Shown here: positions 1 through 6,368 of the stretch, one piece after another
How positions within the stretch are numbered: the first letter of the stretch is position 1
How the letters are laid out: every line of letters begins with the position of its first letter
Origin: JAAYAY01 sp964429355
GTDB lineage: Bacteria > Planctomycetota > Planctomycetia > Pirellulales > Thermoguttaceae
Assembly: GCA_964429355.1 (NCBI GenBank)
Contig: CAYSCH010000169.1
Coordinates: forward strand, 1-18,960
Reading direction: 5' to 3'
DNA length: 18,960 nt
The notes under the pieces: generated by a model
Databases searched by the model: none
Seen by the model: only the letters and a program-made list of their open reading frames with translations
Told to the model about the DNA's origin: nothing
Position numbers and translations under genes: made by a program

Positions 1-874
1 CCACCCGAGCACCACCTTTTCCCCAGCCGTAGTCGGCCAGGTCGTTCTGGGGCAGCCGCCAACCCATGTGGTCGCGGTCGTCGGCCACCTGGTGGTATAG
101 CTGATCGGGGGCTGGGTGGAGCTTGAGCATCCACTCGATTCCCCATTGGGCTTCGTCCAGAAGGTCGGACGCCGCGTTGGCCTGCCGTTTCCCTTGTCCG
201 TCAACCTGATCAGTAAAAATACCTTCTCCGGGCGTCGATCCGTCCGCAGCCACGGGCACCTGTTGCACTTGCCATGCCAGGAGCAATTGGGCGGTGGCAT
301 TGCTGGAGGTCAGCAGATACTTGAGCAGGTCCCCGGCGTCGTGCCAGCCGCCACGAGCATCGATGTGCGTTCCGCTCGGCTCGGGACCGTAAGCCGTCAG
401 TCCGTCCTGTTGATGGCACTGCGCATCCAGCCAGGGATTGTAGCCGCAGCGTTGCTGCCGCATGAATTCCAGGAGCACGTCCGGCATAGCCCGAAAGACA
501 TCGTCGGCGATCTGGAAAGGAGCCGAGCGACTTTCTCCGATGGCCAGGCGGAAAGAACCGGGCTGACGCAGTGCGGAGAAGTCGATCTCCATGTGTCGCG
601 AGAACTTCCCCCAGCCTGCCCCCGGCAAGAGCACTCCATCGGCCTCCAGGACCGTCTGGTCCGAGTCGGCTTCCACCACGCGAAACGGTCCGTCAAACCC
701 ATCCTTGCCAAAAGCCACCGCGATTTTCGGCTCGTCCGGGCGGTAACCGACTTGACTGGCGCGAAGAAAAACCTCGCCGCCGCCCGCATCGTTGCCCGCA
801 CACAATACAACGATCCACGGGATACAACTCGCCCGCCAACTACTTGCTGGAAATCCTGCGACTGCTGGAGTCAT
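1..874 (-). CDS. Glycoside hydrolase family 9 endoglucanase, 3' end cut by window edge
   Basis: I translated the minus strand from the ATG at 874; it stays open for 291 codons to the window edge. An N-terminal segment with a short hydrophobic stretch (CIPWIVVLCAG) looks like a weak signal peptide. It is followed by LRASQVGYRPDEPKIAV, typical of the Ig-like CelD_N domain that precedes many GH9 catalytic domains. Then comes GGWHDAGDLLKY, the GH9 signature whose aspartates (DAGD) activate the catalytic water. Family knowledge: GH9 enzymes are inverting beta-1,4-glucanases acting outside the cytoplasm. The start is supported by GGAGAG just upstream of ATG. The C-terminal catalytic Glu region is beyond the window, so activity and exact substrate cannot be judged. 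The neighbouring gene is divergent. Confidence 0.87.
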   Translation of the reverse strand, partial: MTPAVAGFPASSWRASCIPWIVVLCAGNDAGGGEVFLRASQVGYRPDEPKIAVAFGKDGFDGPFRVVEADSDQTVLEADGVLLPGAGWGKFSRHMEIDFSALRQPGSFRLAIGESRSAPFQIADDVFRAMPDVLLEFMRQQRCGYNPWLDAQCHQQDGLTAYGPEPSGTHIDARGGWHDAGDLLKYLLTSSNATAQLLLAWQVQQVPVAADGSTPGEGIFTDQVDGQGKRQANAASDLLDEAQWGIEWMLKLHPAPDQLYHQVADDRDHMGWRLPQNDLADYGWGKGGARV

Positions 875-1221
875 AATCTCTCCGCTTCAAACGTATGCGT
901 GTCAACCGGTACTATATATACACCGACGCAACGGGGCGATCCATGGCCGTCTCCCCAACCGGGCCAACGCGCATTCTGGGCAATTTCGAGTACCGCGGCA
1001 AAGCGATATGATATGGGTTAATGATGCTGATTTCTTCCGCGATTTCTGATAAACTGCCAGTGGCGGCGAACAAGTCTGTGGAATCGGAGTTCGTAATCGG
1101 GCGAAATGGGACCTGCGCGATTCGGAGAGAATGCCTCGATTGAGGCAAGCCAGAAAGCCCAGTGGCTCCGTGGGACGCAGATCACGACCGAGTGTGGTGG
1201 CTTCTATTGAATGAGTCTCCT
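875..1221. other. Intergenic region between divergent genes
   Basis: About 350 bases with no convincing coding sequence on either strand. It must hold the promoters of the divergent GH9 gene and of the selenoprotein gene starting at 1222. AT-rich patches stand out: TATATATA near 913-920 and TATGAT at 1007-1012, the latter a possible -10 box with only a poor -35 (TTTCGA, 984-989). I see no riboswitch or clear operator. Confidence 0.5.
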
Positions 1222-2631
1222 ATGGGTGGTGGTATTGTGCCTATCGTGAAACATCTCTGCTTGCGGTTCGCCTTGGCCCTGGCGGTCGTATTTGCCGTTT
1301 GCCTATCGGCACGGGCGGGCTCGGAAGTCGGTCCGTGCGAGTTGACGATCAAGGGGCACTCCATTCGGCAGTTGACGCTGATTAGCAGGACGACTTCAGC
1401 CGGCGTGCGACTGGAAAGGCCCGGCCAGACCGTGAATTTGCCCATGGGAGAATATCGCGTCGAACAGGTCGAACTGGAGGGCGGCTTCAGCCTGAAGCCC
1501 GTGCCCGGCCAACGGAGTCAATGGTTCCAGGTGACGCACGAAGGCCCGAACGAGTTGGTGGTGGGGGGCCCTCTTTACCCGACGGTTGCGGCTCGCCGGC
1601 ACGGCGGGTTTATCCAGATGGATTATGCAACAGTGGATGGTGCGGGGCGAGAGTACCAGAGGGTGGTCAATTCCGCCACAGGAAGGGCGGCAGAGCCTAC
1701 CTTTACGGTGTACCAAGGTGAAAAACAGATCGGGTCCGGCTCCTTCGAGTATGGATGAGGCGGCACCTGCGCGTGCTCGTGGCGAGTACCGATGTCCGTT
1801 GGAAATGAAGAGTTGAAGATTGTTGCCTCCAGCGATCTGGGGAAGATCGGCGCGGCGGAGCCGCGACCGGCCCTGGTCGAGTGGCGCTGGTACGACAGCA
1901 AGCCAACGCTCCCCCTGTGGATTCTCCTTGGGGCACTGATGATTGTTCCTCGGGAGAATCGCAAGTGGCAGGTCTGGCTGATCGTGTTGCTGCCGGTGCT
2001 GGCCGTGACCTTTCGATGGCTTGTTCGTACCGATTCGGCCGAGATCGACCTGATGCTTCAACTGGTGGTCACTTTCGTGATCGCATGGGCGAGTGTTTGG
2101 CTTCTTGCCTCCTCGTCTGCCTCTCGGGGACGGCTGGCCAGTATCGGTCTGGGGCTGGCGGTGATGCTTGGGGTGGGTACCGTTGGCTACCTGAGCTACT
2201 TCGGCCTGTGGGCCGATTCCGACACGTTCACCTCGCTGCTGATCTTCTGGCTGATCGGCAGTGTGGGTTTGCTGGTCGCCCTGACCTTAAGCGGGATGTG
2301 CTCCCGCGGGCGGTTTCACCCGGGAATTCTCGCGGCTTGGCTGCTGCTGTGGCTGCCGTTGTTGACCACGGTTACGTTTGTAATCGCAGTCTTGTCGGCA
2401 GTCATCATTGCCGGAGGTTTGCCTGGTGTTGCCGAACTGGCGGTGATGGTGCCGGGAATTGCGATTGGTGCCTTGATGGTCTCCGGATTCCTGTACGCGG
2501 TTAACCTGCCCGTGCTGCTGCTGGCATGGCTGACCGACGAGTACCGCGAGCGGCTGCAGGCCATGGTCTTCCGTGCTTCGGCCACCGAATCGCCGTCGTC
2601 CGGCGGCAATCCCTTTCAGGTGATGGCATAA
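1222..2631 (+). CDS. Candidate membrane selenoprotein: secreted domain, Sec (UGA 1756-1758), then about 7 TM helices
   Basis: Read with the TGA at 1756-1758 as selenocysteine, this is one 469-residue protein. Conventional calling gives two genes, 1222-1758 and 1792-2631, which lie in the same frame. The start is ATG 1222 (GTG 1246 is also possible); a signal peptide follows (FALALAVVFAVCLSARA). Residues about 40-178 form a domain homologous to the C-terminal domain of the protein at 6369-8171: SGSFEYG here, ASGKFRYG there. After the TGA the frame reads GGTCACSWRVP and continues as a beta-like segment (EELKIVASSDLGKIG), matching the partner's SWRVP and EYHVTVRMDAGPFKI. It then gives about seven hydrophobic segments and a TAA stop. 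The ATG at 1792 has no good Shine-Dalgarno, which argues against separate initiation. U179 and C183 give a UxxxC spacing. Homology across the TGA plus the hairpin make read-through likely; the biochemical role is unknown. Confidence 0.8.
1756..1790 (+). promoter_or_regulatory. SECIS-like element 1 (UGA plus hairpin)
   Basis: UGA at 1756-1758 is followed after 21 nt by the apical loop TGG (1780-1782). The stem is GTGCTCG (1773-1779) with CGAGTAC (1783-1789), 7 bp including one G-U wobble. As I remember the bacterial SECIS consensus, it requires a small loop with a G in its first two positions about 16-37 nt after the UGA; this fits. It differs from the element at 8031-8065 by only five bases, none at a codon third position. 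One change turns the G-U wobble here into an A-U pair there. Confidence 0.78.
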
Positions 2632-2953
2632 GTTGCGACCGGGCGCTGGGGAGCGACCTGTTTGCTTGCTTCCCTGTTAGAAACAGGTTACGATGCGGGG
2701 GTGGAAACGGCGACCGGTAGCTTGGAAGGCGATTGTCTGGCCGGGCAACATCCGATTGTGTGGTGGCGGTGCCCGAGAGTTCGTGTGAGACACCTGTCTG
2801 ACGCACGGGCGCCGGCGATGGTCGTGATGCACTTGCCGGCGCCTTCGGCTGGGTGGTGAACGACCTGTTGGCGGCGACGTCCAGGCCTGCGAAGCAGACG
2901 TGATGGTATTCGATCAGGATACCAGGAGTAGATTGCGGAAGGTGGGATTGCCC
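2632..2953. other. Intergenic region upstream of the selD fusion
   Basis: About 320 bases without a supported gene. Short open frames exist (for example 2662-2859, plus) but resemble nothing I recognise. The region contains the competing hairpins listed separately and presumably the promoter or leader of the selD fusion. In-frame GTG 2900 and ATG 2903 would extend selD by 18 residues, but I prefer ATG 2954, which has GGAAGGTGGG upstream. Confidence 0.45.
2656..2688 (+). promoter_or_regulatory. Competing inverted repeats in the selD leader
   Basis: AAACAGGT (2681-2688) is a perfect complement of ACCTGTTT (2656-2663). Its AACAGG core (2682-2687) can alternatively pair with CCTGTT at 2673-2678 across a 3-nt loop. 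Mutually exclusive hairpins are the geometry of an attenuator or of a terminator for the upstream gene. No T-tract follows, so this is a structural observation only. Confidence 0.25.
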
Positions 2954-4615
2954 ATGAAGGACATGGAGAAGCGGCGCCGGGTGATGGCCCGATCCATGCA
3001 GTTGGGGCACTGCATCTGCGACCCCAAGAAGGCCTGCCCTTGCGACGTGTACCGCGAGCAGGACCTCTGTCCCTGCGCCGGCGAGCAGTCCGAACCGCCC
3101 GTTGGGGAGGTTCGGCTCACTGAGCTGGTGCACCGCCCCGGCTGCGCCTCGAAGATCGATGCCCGCTGTCTCAAGCGGATTCTGACGGGCCTGCCGACAA
3201 TCGATGATCCGCGGGTTCTCATTGGAATGCCCGCAGGCGACGATGCGGGTGTCTACCAACTCGACGAAGAAACGGCGCTTGTGCAGACGGTCGACGTATT
3301 TTCCCCCTCGGTCGACGATCCCTACACCTTCGGTCTGATCGCGGCGGCCAACTCTGTCAGCGACGTTTACGCCATGGGCGGCCGCCCGATCACCGCCCTC
3401 TCCATCGTGGGCTTCCCGGTGGGGGCGGTCGCGGACGAGGTTCTGCGCGAGATTCTCCGCGGGGGAATCGACAAGATGAACGAGGCGGAAGTGGCCGTTA
3501 TCGGCGGCCACAGCATCAACGACCAGGAGATCAAGGCGGGTTTTGCCGTCACCGGCCTGGTCCACCCGAAGAGAATCTTCTCCAACGCGGGACTTCGGAC
3601 GGCCGACCAGCTCGTGCTCACCAAGCCCCTTGGCACGGGTGTGCTGGCCTTTGCTGGTCAAATCGGCCGTGCGCCCAACGGAAGCCTGGAGACGGCCGCC
3701 CATTGGATGGCACACTTGAATCGCCAGGCGGCCAACCTTATGATCGAAGCCGATGCCCGCACCGCGACCGATGTGACCGGCTTCGGACTGATGGGACACC
3801 TGGCCGCCATGGCCGCCGCAAGCCAGGTGGATGTGGAAATCGTCTGGGACGATCTCCCCGTGCTGCCCGGCCTGCTTCAGTGCCTGGCCGACGGGATCAT
3901 CCCGGGCGCGATTGAACGCAACCGAGAGGCGTCGGCGTCGAGCCTGGTTGCCATGGAGGGGCTGGATCAGGCCAGGCTGGACCTGTGCTTCGACCCCCAG
4001 ACTTCCGGCGGCCTGTTGATTGCCGTGCCCCCGAAGAATCTCGAAACACTCCTCAAACGCCTCCACGAGGCGGGAGATACTGAGGCGGCGAGGATTGGCG
4101 AGGTCCGCAACCGCGGAACGGGGCAGGTGCTGGTGTCGACGACCGGGAAGCGGCGGCTGCCGGCCCCGCGGCCCGTCGAGAAGAAGAAACAAGGAAGCGA
4201 ACCGGTGGGCGGAGCCAAGCCGCCCGCATGCTGCGTGTTGCCTGAAGCGAAGGAACCGATGGAACCGGCCATGAGCGAAGAACAATCGGGATCTTGCTGC
4301 TGCCCCCAGAACGGGGTTCCGCAGGACTGTTCGGGTTCGGAGACCCTTGCCGGCGGAACGTCCGAAACGGAAGCCCGGTTCCACGAGTTTCTGAAATCGG
4401 CCAATTCGCCCGGCGCCCTTGGTGCCAAGACGAAGCAGGCCATGGCGATCGCGCTTTCGGTGCTGGCCAAATGCGAACCCTGTGTGAAGAGCCATATCAA
4501 GAAAGCCCGCGACATGGGGTTCACGGAAGAAGAAATCGACGAAGCCGCCTGGATGGCAATCGCCTTCGGCGGCGCGCCGTTGATGATGTTTTATAAGAGC
4601 ATCCGGAAGATATGA
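2954..4615 (+). CDS. selD: Selenide, water dikinase (SelD) fused to a Cys-rich N-terminal module and a C-terminal AhpD-like domain
   Basis: SelD makes selenophosphate from selenide and ATP, the selenium donor for Sec-tRNA. From ATG 2954 the protein has 553 residues, against roughly 350 for a normal SelD. Residues 19-41 carry six cysteines as CxC, CPC and CPC (C20, C22, C28, C30, C39, C41), reminiscent of iron-sulfur or metal sites. SelD follows: RPGCASK holds the catalytic Cys64 and Lys67 (the Cys form, not Sec), then AGDDAGVY, VDDPYTFG, SDVYAMGG and IGGHS. A linker rich in Cys (ACCV, SCCCP) leads to a carboxymuconolactone decarboxylase/AhpD-like domain ending the protein, with C507-x-x-C510 and H514 (KCEPCVKSH), the AhpD peroxidatic layout. 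One open frame covers everything, so the fusion is real unless an unseen indel intervenes; internal ATGs at 4258 and 4273 could give a free AhpD-like form. A tRNA-Sec gene follows. Confidence 0.93.
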   Translation: MKDMEKRRRVMARSMQLGHCICDPKKACPCDVYREQDLCPCAGEQSEPPVGEVRLTELVHRPGCASKIDARCLKRILTGLPTIDDPRVLIGMPAGDDAGVYQLDEETALVQTVDVFSPSVDDPYTFGLIAAANSVSDVYAMGGRPITALSIVGFPVGAVADEVLREILRGGIDKMNEAEVAVIGGHSINDQEIKAGFAVTGLVHPKRIFSNAGLRTADQLVLTKPLGTGVLAFAGQIGRAPNGSLETAAHWMAHLNRQAANLMIEADARTATDVTGFGLMGHLAAMAAASQVDVEIVWDDLPVLPGLLQCLADGIIPGAIERNREASASSLVAMEGLDQARLDLCFDPQTSGGLLIAVPPKNLETLLKRLHEAGDTEAARIGEVRNRGTGQVLVSTTGKRRLPAPRPVEKKKQGSEPVGGAKPPACCVLPEAKEPMEPAMSEEQSGSCCCPQNGVPQDCSGSETLAGGTSETEARFHEFLKSANSPGALGAKTKQAMAIALSVLAKCEPCVKSHIKKARDMGFTEEEIDEAAWMAIAFGGAPLMMFYKSIRKI

Positions 4616-4619
4616 ACGG

Positions 4620-4645
4620 CGCCTCCTGGAAAACAGGGCGTTTTT
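4620..4645 (+). terminator. Rho-independent terminator after selD
   Basis: CGCC (4620-4623) and CTG (4626-4628) pair with CAG and GGCG (4634-4640) around a GAAAA loop, with a two-base TC bulge. TTTTT follows at 4641-4645. It begins five bases after the selD stop and separates selD from the tRNA-Sec gene. Confidence 0.7.
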
Positions 4646-4671
4646 GTCATTTCTACCGGCCGCGCTAAAGG
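4644..4671 (+). promoter_or_regulatory. Possible promoter of the tRNA-Sec gene
   Basis: TTGTCA (4644-4649) resembles a -35 box. TAAAGG (4666-4671), 16 bases further on, is a weak -10 placed about 20 bases before the mature tRNA start. Because a terminator lies just upstream, the tRNA needs its own promoter, but the -10 match is poor and other sites are possible. Confidence 0.25.
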
Positions 4672-4691
4672 ATTACGAAAGACTGACGGAC

Positions 4692-4787
4692 GGAGGTGAC
4701 TGGTGCCTGGTGGTGCCCCTGGTCTTCAAAACCAGTGTGGGGTTCGCAAGAGTCCCGGGTGGGTTCGATTCCCATTCACCTCCGCCA
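4692..4787 (+). tRNA. selC: tRNA-Sec (anticodon TCA)
   Basis: The sequence folds as a bacterial selenocysteine tRNA. The 8-bp acceptor GGAGGTGA (4692-4699) pairs with TCACCTCC (4776-4783), followed by G and an encoded CCA (4785-4787). The anticodon stem CTGGT/ACCAG encloses the loop CTTCAAA with anticodon TCA at 4726-4728, which reads UGA. There is a long D arm, a long GC-rich variable arm, and a T arm with loop TTCGATT. The length of 96 bases, the 8-bp acceptor and the long variable arm are the hallmarks of tRNA-Sec. It directly implies UGA-to-selenocysteine decoding in this organism and supports the in-frame UGA readings nearby. Confidence 0.96.
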
Positions 4788-4906
4788 TTTTTCACGTTCG
4801 TCGACGGGATTCTTAGAGCCGCTAACAAGACCACTGATTGTGCACATCCATGCCCGTGAGAAACTCGTACGTTTTGTGAGGCCTTCTTAGACCCTGGAAC
4901 ACCCAA

Positions 4907-5344
4907 ATGCTGGCCCTTTTCCGAACCATCCTGCAGCGAGCCCTGCTGCCGATCGCCATGCTCGGCCTTGGGATCAGCGCGCTGGTTTGGGGCGCAAACC
5001 ATCATGTTTTGGAGGTCTTCGAGGAGCAGGAGATTGAGATCTCCATCGCCCCACCTCCGGAACTGATGGAGCAGATGGATCCTATGGGCCTGCCGGGTGA
5101 TCCGAACGGAGGTTTTCCTGGTGAGCCGGGACTGGATGGCCCGCCGGGTATGCCCCCCTTTATGGCCGGGCCGCCGCTGGAACTGCAGAAGGTCAAGCAA
5201 GTGGTGATGATCAGCAACGAGGTGCCGGAAAGCCAGGCGATCTTCGAGATCACCATCGGTGGACTGGCCCTTCTGGAAACAGGCGAGCTGAAGCGCACCT
5301 ACACCGGTGCGCCCCCTTCGTTGTGCCCTACGTGAGTGAAGTGA
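4907..5344 (+). CDS. Candidate small selenoprotein with C-terminal CPTU motif, membrane anchored
   Basis: Conventional reading stops at the TGA 5333-5335 after ...PPSLCPT (142 residues). If that TGA is Sec, the protein ends CPTUVK at the second TGA (5342-5344), giving a CxxU redox motif at the C-terminus. Support: the hairpin starting 13 nt after the UGA has the same 8-bp stem and TGG loop design as the two other SECIS-like elements, and the loop lies 20 nt after the UGA. The N-terminus has one hydrophobic anchor (about residues 14-30), then a Pro/Gly-rich collagen-like stretch (GLPGDPNGGFPGEPGLDG), then a small domain with two beta-like segments (KQVVMISNE, AIFEITIGG). The next gene, a polyferredoxin, starts within the hairpin, suggesting tight coupling. 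Function unknown; a terminal CxxU next to a membrane iron-sulfur protein suggests thiol/selenol redox work (inference). No paralogue confirms the Sec reading here, so it is less sure than the other two. Confidence 0.65.
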
Positions 5345-5366
5345 GGAGGTCATGGTGGCCATGGCC
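5333..5366 (+). promoter_or_regulatory. SECIS-like element 2, overlapping the next gene's start
   Basis: After UGA 5333-5335, GGTCATGG (5348-5355) pairs with CCATGGCC (5359-5366) around the loop TGG (5356-5358). This is 8 bp with one U-G wobble; the loop begins 20 nt after the UGA. It covers the candidate start codons of the downstream polyferredoxin (ATG 5352, GTG 5355, ATG 5361) and abuts its Shine-Dalgarno GGAGG (5345-5349). Folding, or SelB binding, could therefore influence translation of the next gene. Confidence 0.6.
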
Positions 5367-6287
5367 ATAAAAAAACCCGCTCCCTTCACTGCACGGCTCG
5401 CCGGTTGGCGAATCTGGTTTCAGACCGCATTCCTTGCGGTCTGGATGGCGCCCCTGGTGCGGATCCATACGGTTTGTTCGCCCGTGTTTCACTGCTATTC
5501 CTGCCCCCTGGCAACGTTTGCCTGTCCGATCGGGGTGCTAGCGAACTTCAGCGCCCTGCATGCTTTCCCCGCGCTGGCCATCGGCACGCTGCTGGTGATC
5601 GGCACGCTCGTGGGGGCCTTTGTCTGCGGCTGGATCTGTCCCTTCGGATTCTTCCAGGATCTTCTGGGCCGGATCCCGACCCCGAAGTTCACCCTGCCGG
5701 CCTGGACGGGCTATTTCCGTTTCGCAGTTCTTGGCCTGTTTGTGCTGGCGATCCCCTACTGGTTCGGCGAGCAGCACCCCTTGTTCTTCTGCCGGCTGTG
5801 CCCAGCGGGTGCTTTGGAAGCGGCCTATCCCAACACGATCGCGCTGGCGATGGCCGGCAAGCCGCTCGTGTGGCCAACGACCGTCAAGACAATCCTCTTC
5901 ATTGCCTTCCTGCTCCTGGCATTGTTCACCTGGCGGCCCTGGTGCACCGCGTTCTGCCCCCTGGGTGCGATCTACAGCATCTGCAATTCCTTTTCCTTCC
6001 TGTTTGTTCGCGTCAACAAGGACGAATGCGGCGATTGCGGGTTGTGCGCCTCACTGTGCCGCTACGGAGAAGGCCCCCGGCAGCGGGCAAACGACCTGCG
6101 CTGCATCCGTTGCCTGGACTGCACCAAATGCCGGACCGTGGGGGTTGCGACGGTTCTGGGGGGCACGTCCTCGTCGCGTTCCAGCCGGAAAGACAAAGAC
6201 CGAAGTGAACTGGTCGCCGTATCAACCACGCCTGCAACAGGGGAGCGCCAGGGCGGAGAAAGTAAGCGGGGAGCCAATGGAGATTGA
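5352..6287 (+). CDS. NapH/YccM-type membrane 4Fe-4S polyferredoxin
   Basis: An integral membrane electron-transfer protein. It carries early cysteines (C42, C48, C51, C58), several hydrophobic helices, and the paired CxxxCP motifs of the NapH/NosR/CcoG group: CGWICPFG near residue 92, FFCRLCPAG, and CTAFCPLGAIYS near 197. Two ferredoxin-like clusters follow on the soluble side, CGDCGLCASLC near 225 and CIRCLDCTKC near 247; the last set lacks the usual trailing Cys-Pro. The tail is hydrophilic, Ser/Lys-rich and probably disordered. GGAGG at 5345-5349 favours GTG 5355 or ATG 5361 over ATG 5352, which lies only two bases from it. It sits between two candidate selenoproteins, so it may pass electrons across the membrane to them (inference). 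Homologues serve in nitrate, nitrous oxide and cytochrome-maturation systems, none of which is visible here. Confidence 0.88.
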   Translation: MVAMAIKKPAPFTARLAGWRIWFQTAFLAVWMAPLVRIHTVCSPVFHCYSCPLATFACPIGVLANFSALHAFPALAIGTLLVIGTLVGAFVCGWICPFGFFQDLLGRIPTPKFTLPAWTGYFRFAVLGLFVLAIPYWFGEQHPLFFCRLCPAGALEAAYPNTIALAMAGKPLVWPTTVKTILFIAFLLLALFTWRPWCTAFCPLGAIYSICNSFSFLFVRVNKDECGDCGLCASLCRYGEGPRQRANDLRCIRCLDCTKCRTVGVATVLGGTSSSRSSRKDKDRSELVAVSTTPATGERQGGESKRGANGD

Positions 6288-6368
6288 CTTCCCGATTTGA
6301 AGAGAAATGGATACAGCCTGTCAGTTACCCGGTTCGGTGGGAAGTGTAACGAAATGGAGGAATGACCG

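Noticed and set aside
116..1021. 301-codon plus-strand frame at the window start
   Set aside because: It overlaps the GH9 gene on the other strand, which carries real family motifs; the plus product resembles nothing.
2501..4495. 664-codon open frame on minus opposite selD
   Set aside because: Antisense shadow of a gene with unmistakable SelD motifs; composition is Arg/His/Gly-rich with no domain.
4613..4645. SelD-fusion stop TGA followed by a hairpin, as a possible fourth Sec site
   Set aside because: The loop is GAAAA only 13 nt after the TGA and the stem is followed by five Ts, so it is an intrinsic terminator; the read-through product has no recognisable sequence.
4692..4787. tRNA gene as an integration site for a mobile element
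   Set aside because: I found no integrase and no repeat of the tRNA 3' end in the window.
6285..6360. Polyferredoxin stop TGA with about 22 open codons after it
   Set aside because: No hairpin with a suitable loop lies at SECIS distance, and the extension resembles nothing.
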